NCBI GenBank assembly: GCA_025201865.1 | Contig: MU603085.1 | Location: 7,743-21,756, forward strand | Direction: 5' to 3' | DNA length: 14,014 nt | Origin: Ramicandelaber brevisporus | Taxonomy: Eukaryota > Kickxellomycota > Ramicandelaberales > Ramicandelaberaceae | Shown: in pieces, positions 6,701 to 13,534 of the stretch | Layout: the number at the start of each line of letters is the position of its first letter | Numbering within the stretch: the first letter of the stretch is position 1 | Translations under genes and position numbers: made by a program | Notes under the pieces: generated by a model | Told to the model about the DNA's origin: nothing | The model's input: only the letters and a program-made list of their open reading frames with translations | Databases searched by the model: none

Positions 6701-8125
6701 TCTGGCACCAGCGGCCCATCATCTCGCTTTGCTTCCCGTCCATCTGCATTCACCCCGTATCAACAGCAGCCAAACGGTCATTCATCGGGCCAGCAACAAC
6801 AACAGCAACATCATCATCATCACCAGAATCCTGCAATTAATGGACATGGCAATGGTTCGATTGGTGGACTAGCTGCATCTGCTGGCAGTGGATCCATCTA
6901 CAATAGACGCCGTTCGCACACTGTCAACTCAATTGGTGCATCAATTGCAGATTTGGCACGTCTTACAGCCAACGAGCGAACTGGACCACGCCCTCCTCAG
7001 CTGCCACCTATAGCTGCTCATTCGAGCGCCATGGTTGCGTCGACTCCAACTTATCCCGGATTTGCCGGTCATTATGGATACCATCTTGACAACCATATCC
7101 GCCCGTCCGCATCTCTTCCCTACCACGATAGAGCTCCACCAACATCACGTCCTCATCTGCCTCTTCCTATCCCAAGTGCGCGTCCTCATTCCCGTCAGCC
7201 GTCTGGCAACATTCTCAGTGCTGGTCATGATACCACTTCATACCCTGGTCCTGCTGCTTACACAACTGTGCCAACACCACTTTCTGGCATTGCACGTCCA
7301 ACCCTGCCATCCATCAAGACCCTGCAGCCGCTCATTCGTCCTCTAGCCCATGTCCCGGCTCTGACAGTCGGCGCAGCAGGTCGCAGTGCCGGCCCAACTC
7401 CCATTGCATCCACCATGCGTTTATACACTCCCCTGCCTACTTCAGTTGCTGAGTCATCCAGTGCGTCCCGTATCGCTCTCGCTCCACCGACCGCTGCGGC
7501 TGCCGCCCATCCTCCCGCCCCTCGTTCTCGTCTTGCTGCTTTGCCAATGTTTGATGGCGGTCGTCGTCGCAGCTCCTCACTGTCTTCCCTGGACAGGCTT
7601 CCTGGGAATAGCTCCTCGACTGCGTCTCGTGCAAAGATCATCATTCAATCCCGTTCGCAGCGACTGCCAGAGCAGAGTGCCGATGTTGATGACACGGTGC
7701 CAAGTATTGATGCCCTGTCGCTCGATGTGCCACGACTCCGTCCCACCATTGCACCACCTCTGCCTCCTCTGCCACCATCTCCTCCAGCAGCTGCCGCATC
7801 ACTCACGTTGCCACGCACGCCGGCTGGAAAGAGCCACTCGAGAGCTCAGTCAACAGCATCTGTCTCGTCAGCAGCGGCAACAGTGGTTGCGGTAATGCCA
7901 TCTGAAAATAGCTCCACCAATGGATCACAGTCAGCTGAGTCTGCAGCTCTATCTGGTGAGAGTATGGATGTCGATGAAGAGGCCACATCCACAGCCACAG
8001 TCACAACCTCTGAGAGCGATAATGTGATGCAGCTTGTCGATGATGAAAATGATGATAACAGCCATTCACCTGCTGCTCAAAACAGCGCCATTTCTTCTAC
8101 CACCACCGCCTATTCACTTGCTTAA
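3731..8125 (+). CDS. Large Zn2Cys6 (Gal4-type) transcription factor
   Basis: This 1464-aa nuclear regulator has a Zn2Cys6 DNA-binding domain at residues 300-328: C300-x2-C303-x6-C310-x5-C316-x2-C319-x8-C328, followed by the basic RKERKR typical of the fungal family with the CxNCQKACKKCDExRPC core. Basic clusters GRKGGKRK (about 242) and SKKRK (about 392) may be nuclear signals. The rest is intrinsically disordered: a poly-Ala run (about 155-170), a Q/QP run (from 670), a His run (about 1025), Pro-rich stretches (about 1340-1358) and an acidic C-terminus. Two SUMO-type sites (IKHEP, K531; IKSEP, K655) and five HxRxxS motifs are scattered through it. I saw no fungal_trans middle domain, so the target genes cannot be inferred. 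ATG 3731 is fixed by an in-frame TGA at 3710-3712 and absence of any earlier ATG in the leader; its -3 base is T, a weak context. No introns. Confidence 0.92.
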   Translation: MQHHPGEIGGAPRVTIATSASSSGSAAALAAGVNSNPHPFMTMTADGSSAGAHVGPAGVALSHSLNPHSFASPTTDMSHFGMGLPLNMGVPMPLGMPVPMPALPQMSQASSAAFGMHSPVAGPGHYGVLDHNGMAFQMGIPGFGLPSLGPQVSAASVSAAAAAAAAAAAVGMHDSPGIHTHHSPEVFGGFAPNGQLHMPNIPQQHLHLQQSISMIGGTPVAIDPSATTTNTGAMSAPAATTAGRKGGKRKSMAATEVSSVALAAAPAMVTAATAVSEQSLLDGSNTPTKPSKRQQVKNACINCQKACKKCDEGRPCQRCIRQGLTDTCIDSIRKERKRTVRRSTNQNAAQQTASTPVDTDSMLVANPATVAATVATFDLNAAGPTLASAPSSKKRKTSKAIGRPAVPVAPSALEVPSAITPEHMETTSRPSPYVPLSHQIGQTQAPSQPQFHMPTVPSMAPLGMAGTAAQHAFIPTTGTPFNPMQMHMQATTDIFGGIPATQQNLNSSADSGIAQRKSIIQSASPDPATIKHEPSSVPLQNQFTAGEILSAFMRQQHPASTQRDNSTVTTTEADKAAQQLLGSYHRGSIDANFLPTLLNYANTSGAHLNLPETLLGNKTTATVDVSTVTQPVVGQQPILPETSVANSATLQQVIKSEPPVPVVTSELPKQQQQQPQPQPQPQQQQQQQQSQPQHPQHSHQPAYHAPTNAQFQSGQYQLNSHNRHPSFGNLLGPQSLGYGATNGGDGIHGGHHSIATPTRNEFTYMSTGPTPTTSTYPAMTFGSSHPYYPNNHSHYGGNPAVYGSVAGGRHSRQHSAGSFLGGAGNTHISGGPTSSFLLNPGGTNGHYGHSRSVSSASSACSVSQVNSHQLHSHVASREPTAQNNAPAGNPEASTPTAAAHAATSAPSSTSSRPRHAGHTPSLAILSQVCAETLESQTRGRSNVNSASQPDNHEHSTTSSPRIASVMPPASDYTGCNGGSVNHSGSNEGNASGTSGPSSRFASRPSAFTPYQQQPNGHSSGQQQQQQHHHHHQNPAINGHGNGSIGGLAASAGSGSIYNRRRSHTVNSIGASIADLARLTANERTGPRPPQLPPIAAHSSAMVASTPTYPGFAGHYGYHLDNHIRPSASLPYHDRAPPTSRPHLPLPIPSARPHSRQPSGNILSAGHDTTSYPGPAAYTTVPTPLSGIARPTLPSIKTLQPLIRPLAHVPALTVGAAGRSAGPTPIASTMRLYTPLPTSVAESSSASRIALAPPTAAAAAHPPAPRSRLAALPMFDGGRRRSSSLSSLDRLPGNSSSTASRAKIIIQSRSQRLPEQSADVDDTVPSIDALSLDVPRLRPTIAPPLPPLPPSPPAAAASLTLPRTPAGKSHSRAQSTASVSSAAATVVAVMPSENSSTNGSQSAESAALSGESMDVDEEATSTATVTTSESDNVMQLVDDENDDNSHSPAAQNSAISSTTTAYSLA
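5738..5805. repeat. Gln / Gln-Pro coding repeat
   Basis: CAG/CAA and CCA codons encode a Q run, a QP alternation and a second Q run from residue 670. Mixed CAG and CAA codons would limit slippage. Such tracts are common in transcription activation regions. Confidence 0.7.
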
Positions 8126-8271
8126 TACTTAATCATGACCCTTTATCCCATTCTTTTATGCCGCTTTACTCATCTTACTCACTTTCATTATACGTCTTTA
8201 CCTCGCCCCTCTTTTATTTCTAACCTTTTCTTTGAACGTCTTTATCAGTTCGCCGTGGTTGGTCAGATCTG

Positions 8272-8289
8272 ATGAATTTGGAGCGGTGA
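8272..8289 (+). promoter_or_regulatory. Putative uORF1 upstream of TRP4 (MNLER-stop)
   Basis: A five-codon ATG frame ends in TGA, whose final A is the first base of the next ATG (TGATG at 8287-8291). It is relevant only if the TRP4 transcript begins upstream of 8272, which the sequence alone cannot show. Confidence 0.25.
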
Positions 8290-8345
8290 TGCGTCACATC
8301 TTTACACACTGTGGCGGATTGTTCGAGACTGTTTGGTGCGTTTAG
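8289..8345 (+). promoter_or_regulatory. Putative uORF2 upstream of TRP4 (18 codons)
   Basis: This frame starts inside the stop codon of uORF1 and ends in TAG at 8343-8345, about 125 bases before the TRP4 ATG. Its -3 base is G, an acceptable context. No further ATG lies between it and TRP4. Its regulatory role is inferred only from position. Confidence 0.25.
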
Positions 8346-8470
8346 CTTGCAAATCTCGACTTGTGTCCACGCTCCTTCGTCTGCTCTGACACACATACAC
8401 ACGCACACGCACGCACACGCACACCCGCAAAGACCACGACCACAACCACGACCACGACGACACTCCGAAG

Positions 8471-9628
8471 ATGACAGAGCACATCCAGAAGATCTTGGGC
8501 CGTCTTATTGCCACTCCAGAAGCGTTCACTGCCGAGGACGCGCACGCTGCTCTAACGCAGATTATGCGCCGCGAAGCCACCGAAGCCCAGGCTGCCGGCT
8601 TTCTAGTTGCTCTCAAGCTTCAGGGCATGGACACGCGCGCCGACGTTGTCGCAGCATGCGCCGCTGCCATGCGTGGACAGGCTCTGATGGTCAAATTTGA
8701 CGACGCCAATTCGAGCTGGTTATCAAGCGCTTCAGTGGTTGACATTGTCGGAACTGGCGGCGACGGTCACAATACATTCAACGTATCAACCGCGTCTGCA
8801 CTAGTGGCTGCCGGTGCCGGCTGTTTTGTTGCAAAACACGGCAACCGCGCTGCATCTTCCAACTCGGGCTCTGCCGACTTCCTCGAAAAGCTCGGCGCCG
8901 ACCTCGAGCAAATTACACCTGACACGGTTGCCAACTGCTTGGCGTATCCTCGTCGCATCAATCAGGATGGCGCCGAGGGCGAAGGTGCATTTTGCTTCCT
9001 GTTTGCTCAAAGCTTCCACCCAAGCATGCGTCACATTGCTCCGTTGCGTAAGCAGCTTGGCATCCGCACCGTGTTTAACTTGCTTGGTCCAATGGTCAAT
9101 CCAACGATGCCCGGCCGTGCCATTGTTGGTGTCGCTTCACCAGCCATTGGCCCCATGATGGCCGAGGCTTTGCGACTGGGTGGAGTTCGCCACGGTCTTG
9201 TGGTTTGTGGCGCTGAAGGTCTCGATGAAATCTCGCCAGCCGGCATTACTCATGTCTGGACCATCAATGATGACGAGTCTGACATTTCCAAGAAGGTTTT
9301 GTACTCCACCATTCACCCACTCGAAGACTTTGGCATTCCAGTTCATCCGCTTACCGATGTCAAGGGCGAATCTGCATCTGCCAACGCCGAAATTATGAAC
9401 ACCATCTTGACAACTTCCGAGTCCGATCTGGAGGAGCGGCTGGTACCGATTCGTGACTACATTGTGTTGAACACTGCGGCGTTGCTGGTGGCAGCTGGTA
9501 AAGCCCAGGATTTCCGCCAAGGTGCTCAGATGGCTCGAGACAGCATTTACTCGGGAAGAGCACTGCGTCGATTGCAAGACTTTGTTAACTTTACAAAGAG
9601 TCAGCCTGCTTTTACTTCTTCTCACTAA
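8471..9628 (+). CDS. TRP4: Anthranilate phosphoribosyltransferase (tryptophan biosynthesis)
   Basis: This 385-aa enzyme transfers the phosphoribosyl group of PRPP to anthranilate, giving phosphoribosyl-anthranilate and pyrophosphate, the second committed step to tryptophan. The N-terminal helical domain (about residues 3-70) precedes the catalytic domain. The PRPP-binding GTGGDG is at 94-99, followed by NTFNVST; KHGNRAASS is at 122-130; RTVFNLLGPMVNP at 199-211; and the metal-binding DE pair at 252-253. All signature residues look intact and the length matches monofunctional fungal Trp4, with no fusion to other Trp enzymes. The ATG at 8471 has A at -3 and follows a CA-rich leader. It lies 345 bases after the Zn2Cys6 gene and converges with the C2H2 gene downstream. 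Confidence 0.97.
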   Translation: MTEHIQKILGRLIATPEAFTAEDAHAALTQIMRREATEAQAAGFLVALKLQGMDTRADVVAACAAAMRGQALMVKFDDANSSWLSSASVVDIVGTGGDGHNTFNVSTASALVAAGAGCFVAKHGNRAASSNSGSADFLEKLGADLEQITPDTVANCLAYPRRINQDGAEGEGAFCFLFAQSFHPSMRHIAPLRKQLGIRTVFNLLGPMVNPTMPGRAIVGVASPAIGPMMAEALRLGGVRHGLVVCGAEGLDEISPAGITHVWTINDDESDISKKVLYSTIHPLEDFGIPVHPLTDVKGESASANAEIMNTILTTSESDLEERLVPIRDYIVLNTAALLVAAGKAQDFRQGAQMARDSIYSGRALRRLQDFVNFTKSQPAFTSSH

Positions 9629-9634
9629 AAAAGT

Positions 9635-9640
9635 AATAAA
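9635..9640 (+). terminator. Poly(A) signal AATAAA of TRP4
   Basis: A canonical AATAAA lies seven bases after the TRP4 stop codon. The TRP4 3' UTR is therefore probably very short, which fits the 101-base gap to the convergent C2H2 gene. Confidence 0.7.
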
Positions 9641-9652
9641 TAGCACAGCGTT

Positions 9653-9708
9653 TTTAAACAAAAAAGGGTTGCATTAGTCCGTTTAAACAGAAAACAAAAA
9701 GGGTTGCA
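9653..9708. repeat. Direct repeat between convergent 3' ends
   Basis: Two copies of TTTAAACA followed by AAAAAGGGTTGCA: copy 1 at 9653-9673, copy 2 at 9682-9708, the second with a 6-base insert (GAAAAC) between the two parts. GTTTAAAC at 9681-9688 is palindromic. The pair occupies half of the 101-base gap between the stops of TRP4 and the C2H2 gene and could be a 3'-end processing element used from either strand, or a simple local duplication. Confidence 0.75.
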
Positions 9709-9729
9709 AAGTCTGTTATATTTGGGAGG

Positions 9730-11775
9730 TTAATGAATATCGTTCTCATCACTATAATCACTCAGCACTAATTCATCACCATCATCACACTCGTTATTCT
9801 GTTGGTTAGTCGAGTTACTTGAGTCGACACTGTGGGTAATGATTGTGTCCAACCGAGTGATGAGAAAACATGCTGTTTGTTTTTCCCCATAAAGTAACCG
9901 CAGTACGAGAGCAGGAACTGTCGATAGTTGTTCGCCTCTGTGCTCCCTGCGGTGATGTTGAGATCTAGACATTTTAGTGTGTCCACAGTATCCACAATCT
10001 GATGTAACACATAGCCAACCTTGAACAATATCTGGATGCTGTTGCAGATATGGTTGACTAATTGCTGCTGCGAGATGTGGATTGCTGGTGTGCTGATTAC
10101 TACTGGAATCAGCACCTGCGTTCACTGCGCTTTCTGGTAGAACAGAGTTGTCAAGAGATTTCTCATCAAATCCATGCTTCTGTTGCAAGTGTGTAAGAAG
10201 GCATTCCGGCACTAGCCTGCATTCATGACAGATGAACAATCCAGTCAGAGTATGATAGCCACATCTAGTACCACTAACGTAAAAATCATCCACTTTTAGA
10301 TATTGAATGCTATGCTTTATCCTCTTGATACCTTGCTGCTGCTGATGATTATTGTCGTGCTCCATACTAGAATGTTTATGTTTCGTCAATGTGCTATGAG
10401 CGCTTAGAATGTGCAGACGAGCTGTATGAACTGTTTTGCACGTTGTTTCGCAATCTGGAATTGGACATGGCCAGCGATCATCTAACGACTGACGGGTAAG
10501 AAGAAAAGTGCTACCATGTACGGTAATTAAAGCTTGAAGGTTGTGTTCGCGTCGGTGTGAGCTAAGGTGACCAGCTGAGTTGAAAAAGCGTCCGCAACTA
10601 TTATGTTCACACTTCCATTGGCGCTTCTGACTGGATACCTCTGTGGTTTCATTCTGATTTTTAGCATCTTCATCCTCACTCTCATCTTGAGTATTCAATC
10701 CATTGTGGCTGTAGTCGAGTTTGTGCCGGCTCACTCTGTTGCAACGAGCTGTGACAGCACCACTCGCTTGGTCAAGGCGACTAATGAGAAAGTAGCAAGA
10801 GCTCGATTTGGAATACGCAAGACCCAATACAAGAGCCGAAACTGTTGTTAAATGCTCACCATGATGGATATCTCTTTTATGTTTACTCTTAGTAGATGCT
10901 GTTAAACCACAATATCCACAGTCTGACGTAATGCACTGCCAACCTTGAACAATATCCCGATGCTGCTGTCGATATGACTGGCTAATTGCGGCTGTGAGAT
11001 GTGGGTTGCTGATGTGCTGATTAATATTGGGATCGGCATTTGCAGTTATTGCACTTTCTGGTAGAATCGATTTATCAATCGATTTCTCATCATATCCATG
11101 TTTTTGTTGTAAATGAGTCAGCAGACATTCCGGCACCAACCTACATTCATAACAAATGAACACTCCAGTCGAATTATGATAGCCACAACGAACTTTGTTC
11201 ACTTTAAAGTCATTCACACCGGCGAAGTAAAGATGGAACTGAATCATGCGGGCTAGAGACTGCAGTTGCTGTTTCTTTGCACTATCATGGGCTCTCCTTA
11301 TATGACCACATAAGGAATTAATTGTTTTCCACGTAGTTTCACAATCTGAAAAAGGACATGTCCATCGATCACTTAACGACTGCCGAGCCAGAGTGTAAGT
11401 CTCTCTATCTAAAACAAGCTCGGTTTGGAGTCTGTGTTCATGATGATGTAATCTCAGATGGCTTGTATTATTGAACCCACGACCACATCCAGGATGTTCG
11501 CATCTAAATCTGTGCACGGTCTTGGGAATTATTGTGAACTGATTCTGGTCTGCGTCTTCATCGTCATCGCTATCGTCACTCTCTGATTTGATGTCATTTT
11601 CTTCGCCTTCCTCGCTGCCGGCATCCGAGTCAGACTCGACTTTGGTGTCAATGTCTGAAGTGTGCTGTTCGAGTTTGATATCAGCTGTCGAGAGACTCGG
11701 CTCGAGCTTGACTTTCACGTCGACTGTTGCTGCTGTTGTTGTTGTTGGCTCCGTCTTGATCTTCACGGTCGACAT
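9730..11775 (-). CDS. Eight-finger C2H2 protein with tandem OrsD-like modules
   Basis: This 681-aa protein contains a four-finger module repeated twice (residues about 89-331 and 387-642). Module 1 ligands: C92/C97/H110/H114, C140/C145/H158/H163, C208/C211/H221/H226, C281/C286/H299/H304. Module 2: C389/C394/H407/H411, C437/C442/H455/H460, C516/C519/H529/H534, C589/C594/H607/H612. All eight ligand sets are intact, with conserved spacing between modules. The third and fourth fingers (CxxC...HLQQKH, then GWxCxTSDCGYC...H) recall the fungal OrsD/DUF3505 pattern; that family match is inference. The N-terminus (1-80) has several psi-K-x-E SUMO-type motifs and an acidic run, and the C-terminus is acidic. 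It is probably nuclear and DNA- or protein-binding, target unknown. The start ATG is preceded by GCCA repeats. No AATAAA was seen after the stop. No introns. Confidence 0.88.
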   Translation of the reverse strand: MSTVKIKTEPTTTTAATVDVKVKLEPSLSTADIKLEQHTSDIDTKVESDSDAGSEEGEENDIKSESDDSDDDEDADQNQFTIIPKTVHRFRCEHPGCGRGFNNTSHLRLHHHEHRLQTELVLDRETYTLARQSLSDRWTCPFSDCETTWKTINSLCGHIRRAHDSAKKQQLQSLARMIQFHLYFAGVNDFKVNKVRCGYHNSTGVFICYECRLVPECLLTHLQQKHGYDEKSIDKSILPESAITANADPNINQHISNPHLTAAISQSYRQQHRDIVQGWQCITSDCGYCGLTASTKSKHKRDIHHGEHLTTVSALVLGLAYSKSSSCYFLISRLDQASGAVTARCNRVSRHKLDYSHNGLNTQDESEDEDAKNQNETTEVSSQKRQWKCEHNSCGRFFNSAGHLSSHRREHNLQALITVHGSTFLLTRQSLDDRWPCPIPDCETTCKTVHTARLHILSAHSTLTKHKHSSMEHDNNHQQQQGIKRIKHSIQYLKVDDFYVSGTRCGYHTLTGLFICHECRLVPECLLTHLQQKHGFDEKSLDNSVLPESAVNAGADSSSNQHTSNPHLAAAISQPYLQQHPDIVQGWLCVTSDCGYCGHTKMSRSQHHRREHRGEQLSTVPALVLRLLYGEKQTACFLITRLDTIITHSVDSSNSTNQQNNECDDGDELVLSDYSDENDIH
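9850..10617 (-). repeat. Module 2 of the internal duplication
   Basis: This segment codes for residues 387-642 of the C2H2 protein. It aligns with 10783-11511; the clearest DNA match is around 9981-10040 against 10909-10970, where runs such as CCAACCTTGAACAATATC are identical. Confidence 0.8.
10783..11511 (-). repeat. Module 1 of the internal duplication
   Basis: This segment codes for residues 89-331. Over the stretch from the RCGYH block to the end of the fourth-finger region, about 126 residues, a hand count gives roughly 70 percent identity to module 2. The first two fingers are more diverged. Confidence 0.8.
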
Positions 11776-12133
11776 GGCTGGCTGGCTGGCCGCTGGCGAG
11801 ATCAGCTGTTCTGTTCTGTTCTGCTCTGTTGTTGTTGTTGGTAGTGGTCAATCTTCAGTCGAGTAGTTGAGATTTGAAAAGCAAACAAAACAAACGCGAA
11901 TAAAATCGACAAATCGACTCGATCTATCAACTTTGCTATCCAGCACTGTGTGGTCAGACGGTCAGCCCATGTCTAACTGAAATGACTATAACAGTGAAGA
12001 TGCCGGAATGTTAACAATCTTACTTGTAATGCTTTAAAGAGTGCCTTTGAATACTGAATAAGATGTTTTGTGGTGATAATGATGAAGAAAATGACGAATT
12101 AAACAGGCGATTACGAAAACATTGTTTATATAT
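11776..12133. other. Intergenic region, C2H2 promoter/leader and F-box 3' flank
   Basis: This holds the 5' side of the C2H2 gene (minus strand). TGGC tetranucleotides abut the start codon, and CTGTT/GTT repeats (about 11805-11841) give an ACAG/CAA-rich leader on the transcribed strand. Its far end is the 3' flank of the F-box gene, with a TATAAA-like string just past that stop on the minus strand. No other gene was seen. Confidence 0.5.
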
Positions 12134-13534
12134 TTAATGGCTGGTATCGTCAGCCAAGAACCAAGATGGAAAAGCACCGTCGTTGTTTTCATTGAACATC
12201 CGCGCTTCGTCTTCATGCTGCGCGTCTATGATTGAACATATGACTCCTCGGGAGGGATCAATTGGATTGAATCCCTCATTCCATTCTGGTGGTTGCATGC
12301 CATCTACATAGAAGAGCACATGTTCAAGATAAGGCAGCAGGAACGAGTTGTTCAATGCTTCAATAATCCGTGGTCCAGTGGCAGCCGTTGGAGAGGCGTA
12401 GATGGACATAAATCGAAGCTTTGGAAAGCGCGGTGCACTTTCGTAGAACAACGTGGTCAATGGATCGTAGTCACCTACTGGAGTGTAGTGTGTCAGTTCC
12501 AGCCGTGAAAGCACATCGGCGCCAATCTTGCCCAAGTTGATAACGAACTCCCGCTCCCTCTCAATCAGCGCCGGGTGAGTCTTCGAGCATGCACCAAGAA
12601 TGAAACCAACACGAATCACGCATTGTGGACGTCGGATGCCACAAATCTTTAAATAGAGATCCATCGCAGTGATTGTAGTCCCACCTTCTTCGTTAACAAT
12701 TGGATCCACATGGGATAGGTCGAGCTCGCTGTACACTTCTAATCTGTTCAGCTTTGGGAAGTTCTTTGAGTCCACAACCATTTCAGTGACCACTTTGAGA
12801 ACATTGACGCTGCTGATACCCGTGAAGCTCAACCACGCGACATTCTTGAACACCACAAATGCCGAAGCAATAGACTCGGGCTCAGCGCTTGCTACTGAGA
12901 TTCCCAGATACTCTATTTGACTTGCACGCTCCTTCATATTTGGCCCTGGAAACGCGGTGAAATCCAGATCAACAGTGCTGAAATCAACACCCTGGAGACG
13001 CGGTAATACCGGCATAACCTTCTCCATCTCACCTGCCAGATGTTCATCAGCTGTGAAACCGAATTCTTCGATGAGTATTTTCCCCACTCGGCGCAGTTTC
13101 ACTAAAAAGTCACCTATCCATCGCTGGCTCGAGAAACCATCATTTACTGTTACACTGAGCCAAATGACATTTGGAACCAAGTCTGCAAAGTTCGGTTCAA
13201 TCTCCAGTATCTCACGTAGTGTTGAGGTGTTAATGAACAGCCAGCGCAGCCGATGCCCATACTTGACAAATGCCTTCAAGACTTGTTCTCTCGTCACGTT
13301 TTTATCTTTTACATGTTCATAGTCGTTAAACAATCTATTGCGATGGTACTGCTCGTAGGCAATACACCACTGCTTGGATACCAGCTGGAATTTGGGTCGG
13401 TGGTTAAAAAGGAAGAATGATATGATGTATGCAATCAACTCGGTTGGCAGCCAGTACTTGTTGCCAACCAGAGTGTCTTCATCGAAGCGCGGCTTCTTGT
13501 TCTGCACTGGATTGAGCAACTTGCTAATGTCCAT
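12134..13534 (-). CDS. F-box protein with leucine-rich-repeat-like C-terminus
   Basis: This 466-aa protein is a likely substrate receptor of an SCF (Skp1-cullin-F-box) ubiquitin ligase. The F-box lies at about residues 27-68: YWLPTELIAYIISFF, then VSKQWCIAYEQY, the usual LPxEL...I...L...VSKxW pattern. The remaining 400 residues show irregular LRR-like strands such as LSVTV, VDFSTVDLDF, LGISV, LSFTGIS, LEVYSEL, LELTHY and MSIYAS, spaced about 25-50 residues apart, likely forming the substrate-binding solenoid. The substrate is unknown. A basic patch QNKKPRF precedes the F-box. The start ATG at 13534 is preceded on its strand by a C+T-rich leader. No introns. Such F-box/LRR genes are often expanded families in early-diverging fungi. 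Confidence 0.85.
   Translation of the reverse strand: MDISKLLNPVQNKKPRFDEDTLVGNKYWLPTELIAYIISFFLFNHRPKFQLVSKQWCIAYEQYHRNRLFNDYEHVKDKNVTREQVLKAFVKYGHRLRWLFINTSTLREILEIEPNFADLVPNVIWLSVTVNDGFSSQRWIGDFLVKLRRVGKILIEEFGFTADEHLAGEMEKVMPVLPRLQGVDFSTVDLDFTAFPGPNMKERASQIEYLGISVASAEPESIASAFVVFKNVAWLSFTGISSVNVLKVVTEMVVDSKNFPKLNRLEVYSELDLSHVDPIVNEEGGTTITAMDLYLKICGIRRPQCVIRVGFILGACSKTHPALIEREREFVINLGKIGADVLSRLELTHYTPVGDYDPLTTLFYESAPRFPKLRFMSIYASPTAATGPRIIEALNNSFLLPYLEHVLFYVDGMQPPEWNEGFNPIDPSRGVICSIIDAQHEDEARMFNENNDGAFPSWFLADDTSH

Larger units (their letters stand above)
8126..8470 (+). promoter_or_regulatory. Zn2Cys6-TRP4 intergenic region; TRP4 promoter/leader
   Basis: Only 345 bases separate the two same-strand genes, so the 3' end of the first and the promoter of TRP4 share this space. 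No canonical AATAAA was found for the upstream gene. TGCGTCA at 8290-8296 is one mismatch from the bZIP (Gcn4/Cpc1) site when read on the other strand, a weak candidate for amino-acid control. From 8391 the leader becomes CA-rich and then CCACGA-rich right up to the start codon, likely unstructured RNA. Two tiny uORFs are listed separately. Confidence 0.5.

Noticed and set aside
7258-7644. 128-codon antisense frame within the Zn2Cys6 gene
   Set aside because: Shadow of the sense coding frame: Ala/Arg/Gly-rich, no ATG-supported domain, and the sense strand is clearly coding.
9137-9661. 174-codon antisense frame over TRP4
   Set aside because: Opposite a strongly conserved enzyme; no independent motif.
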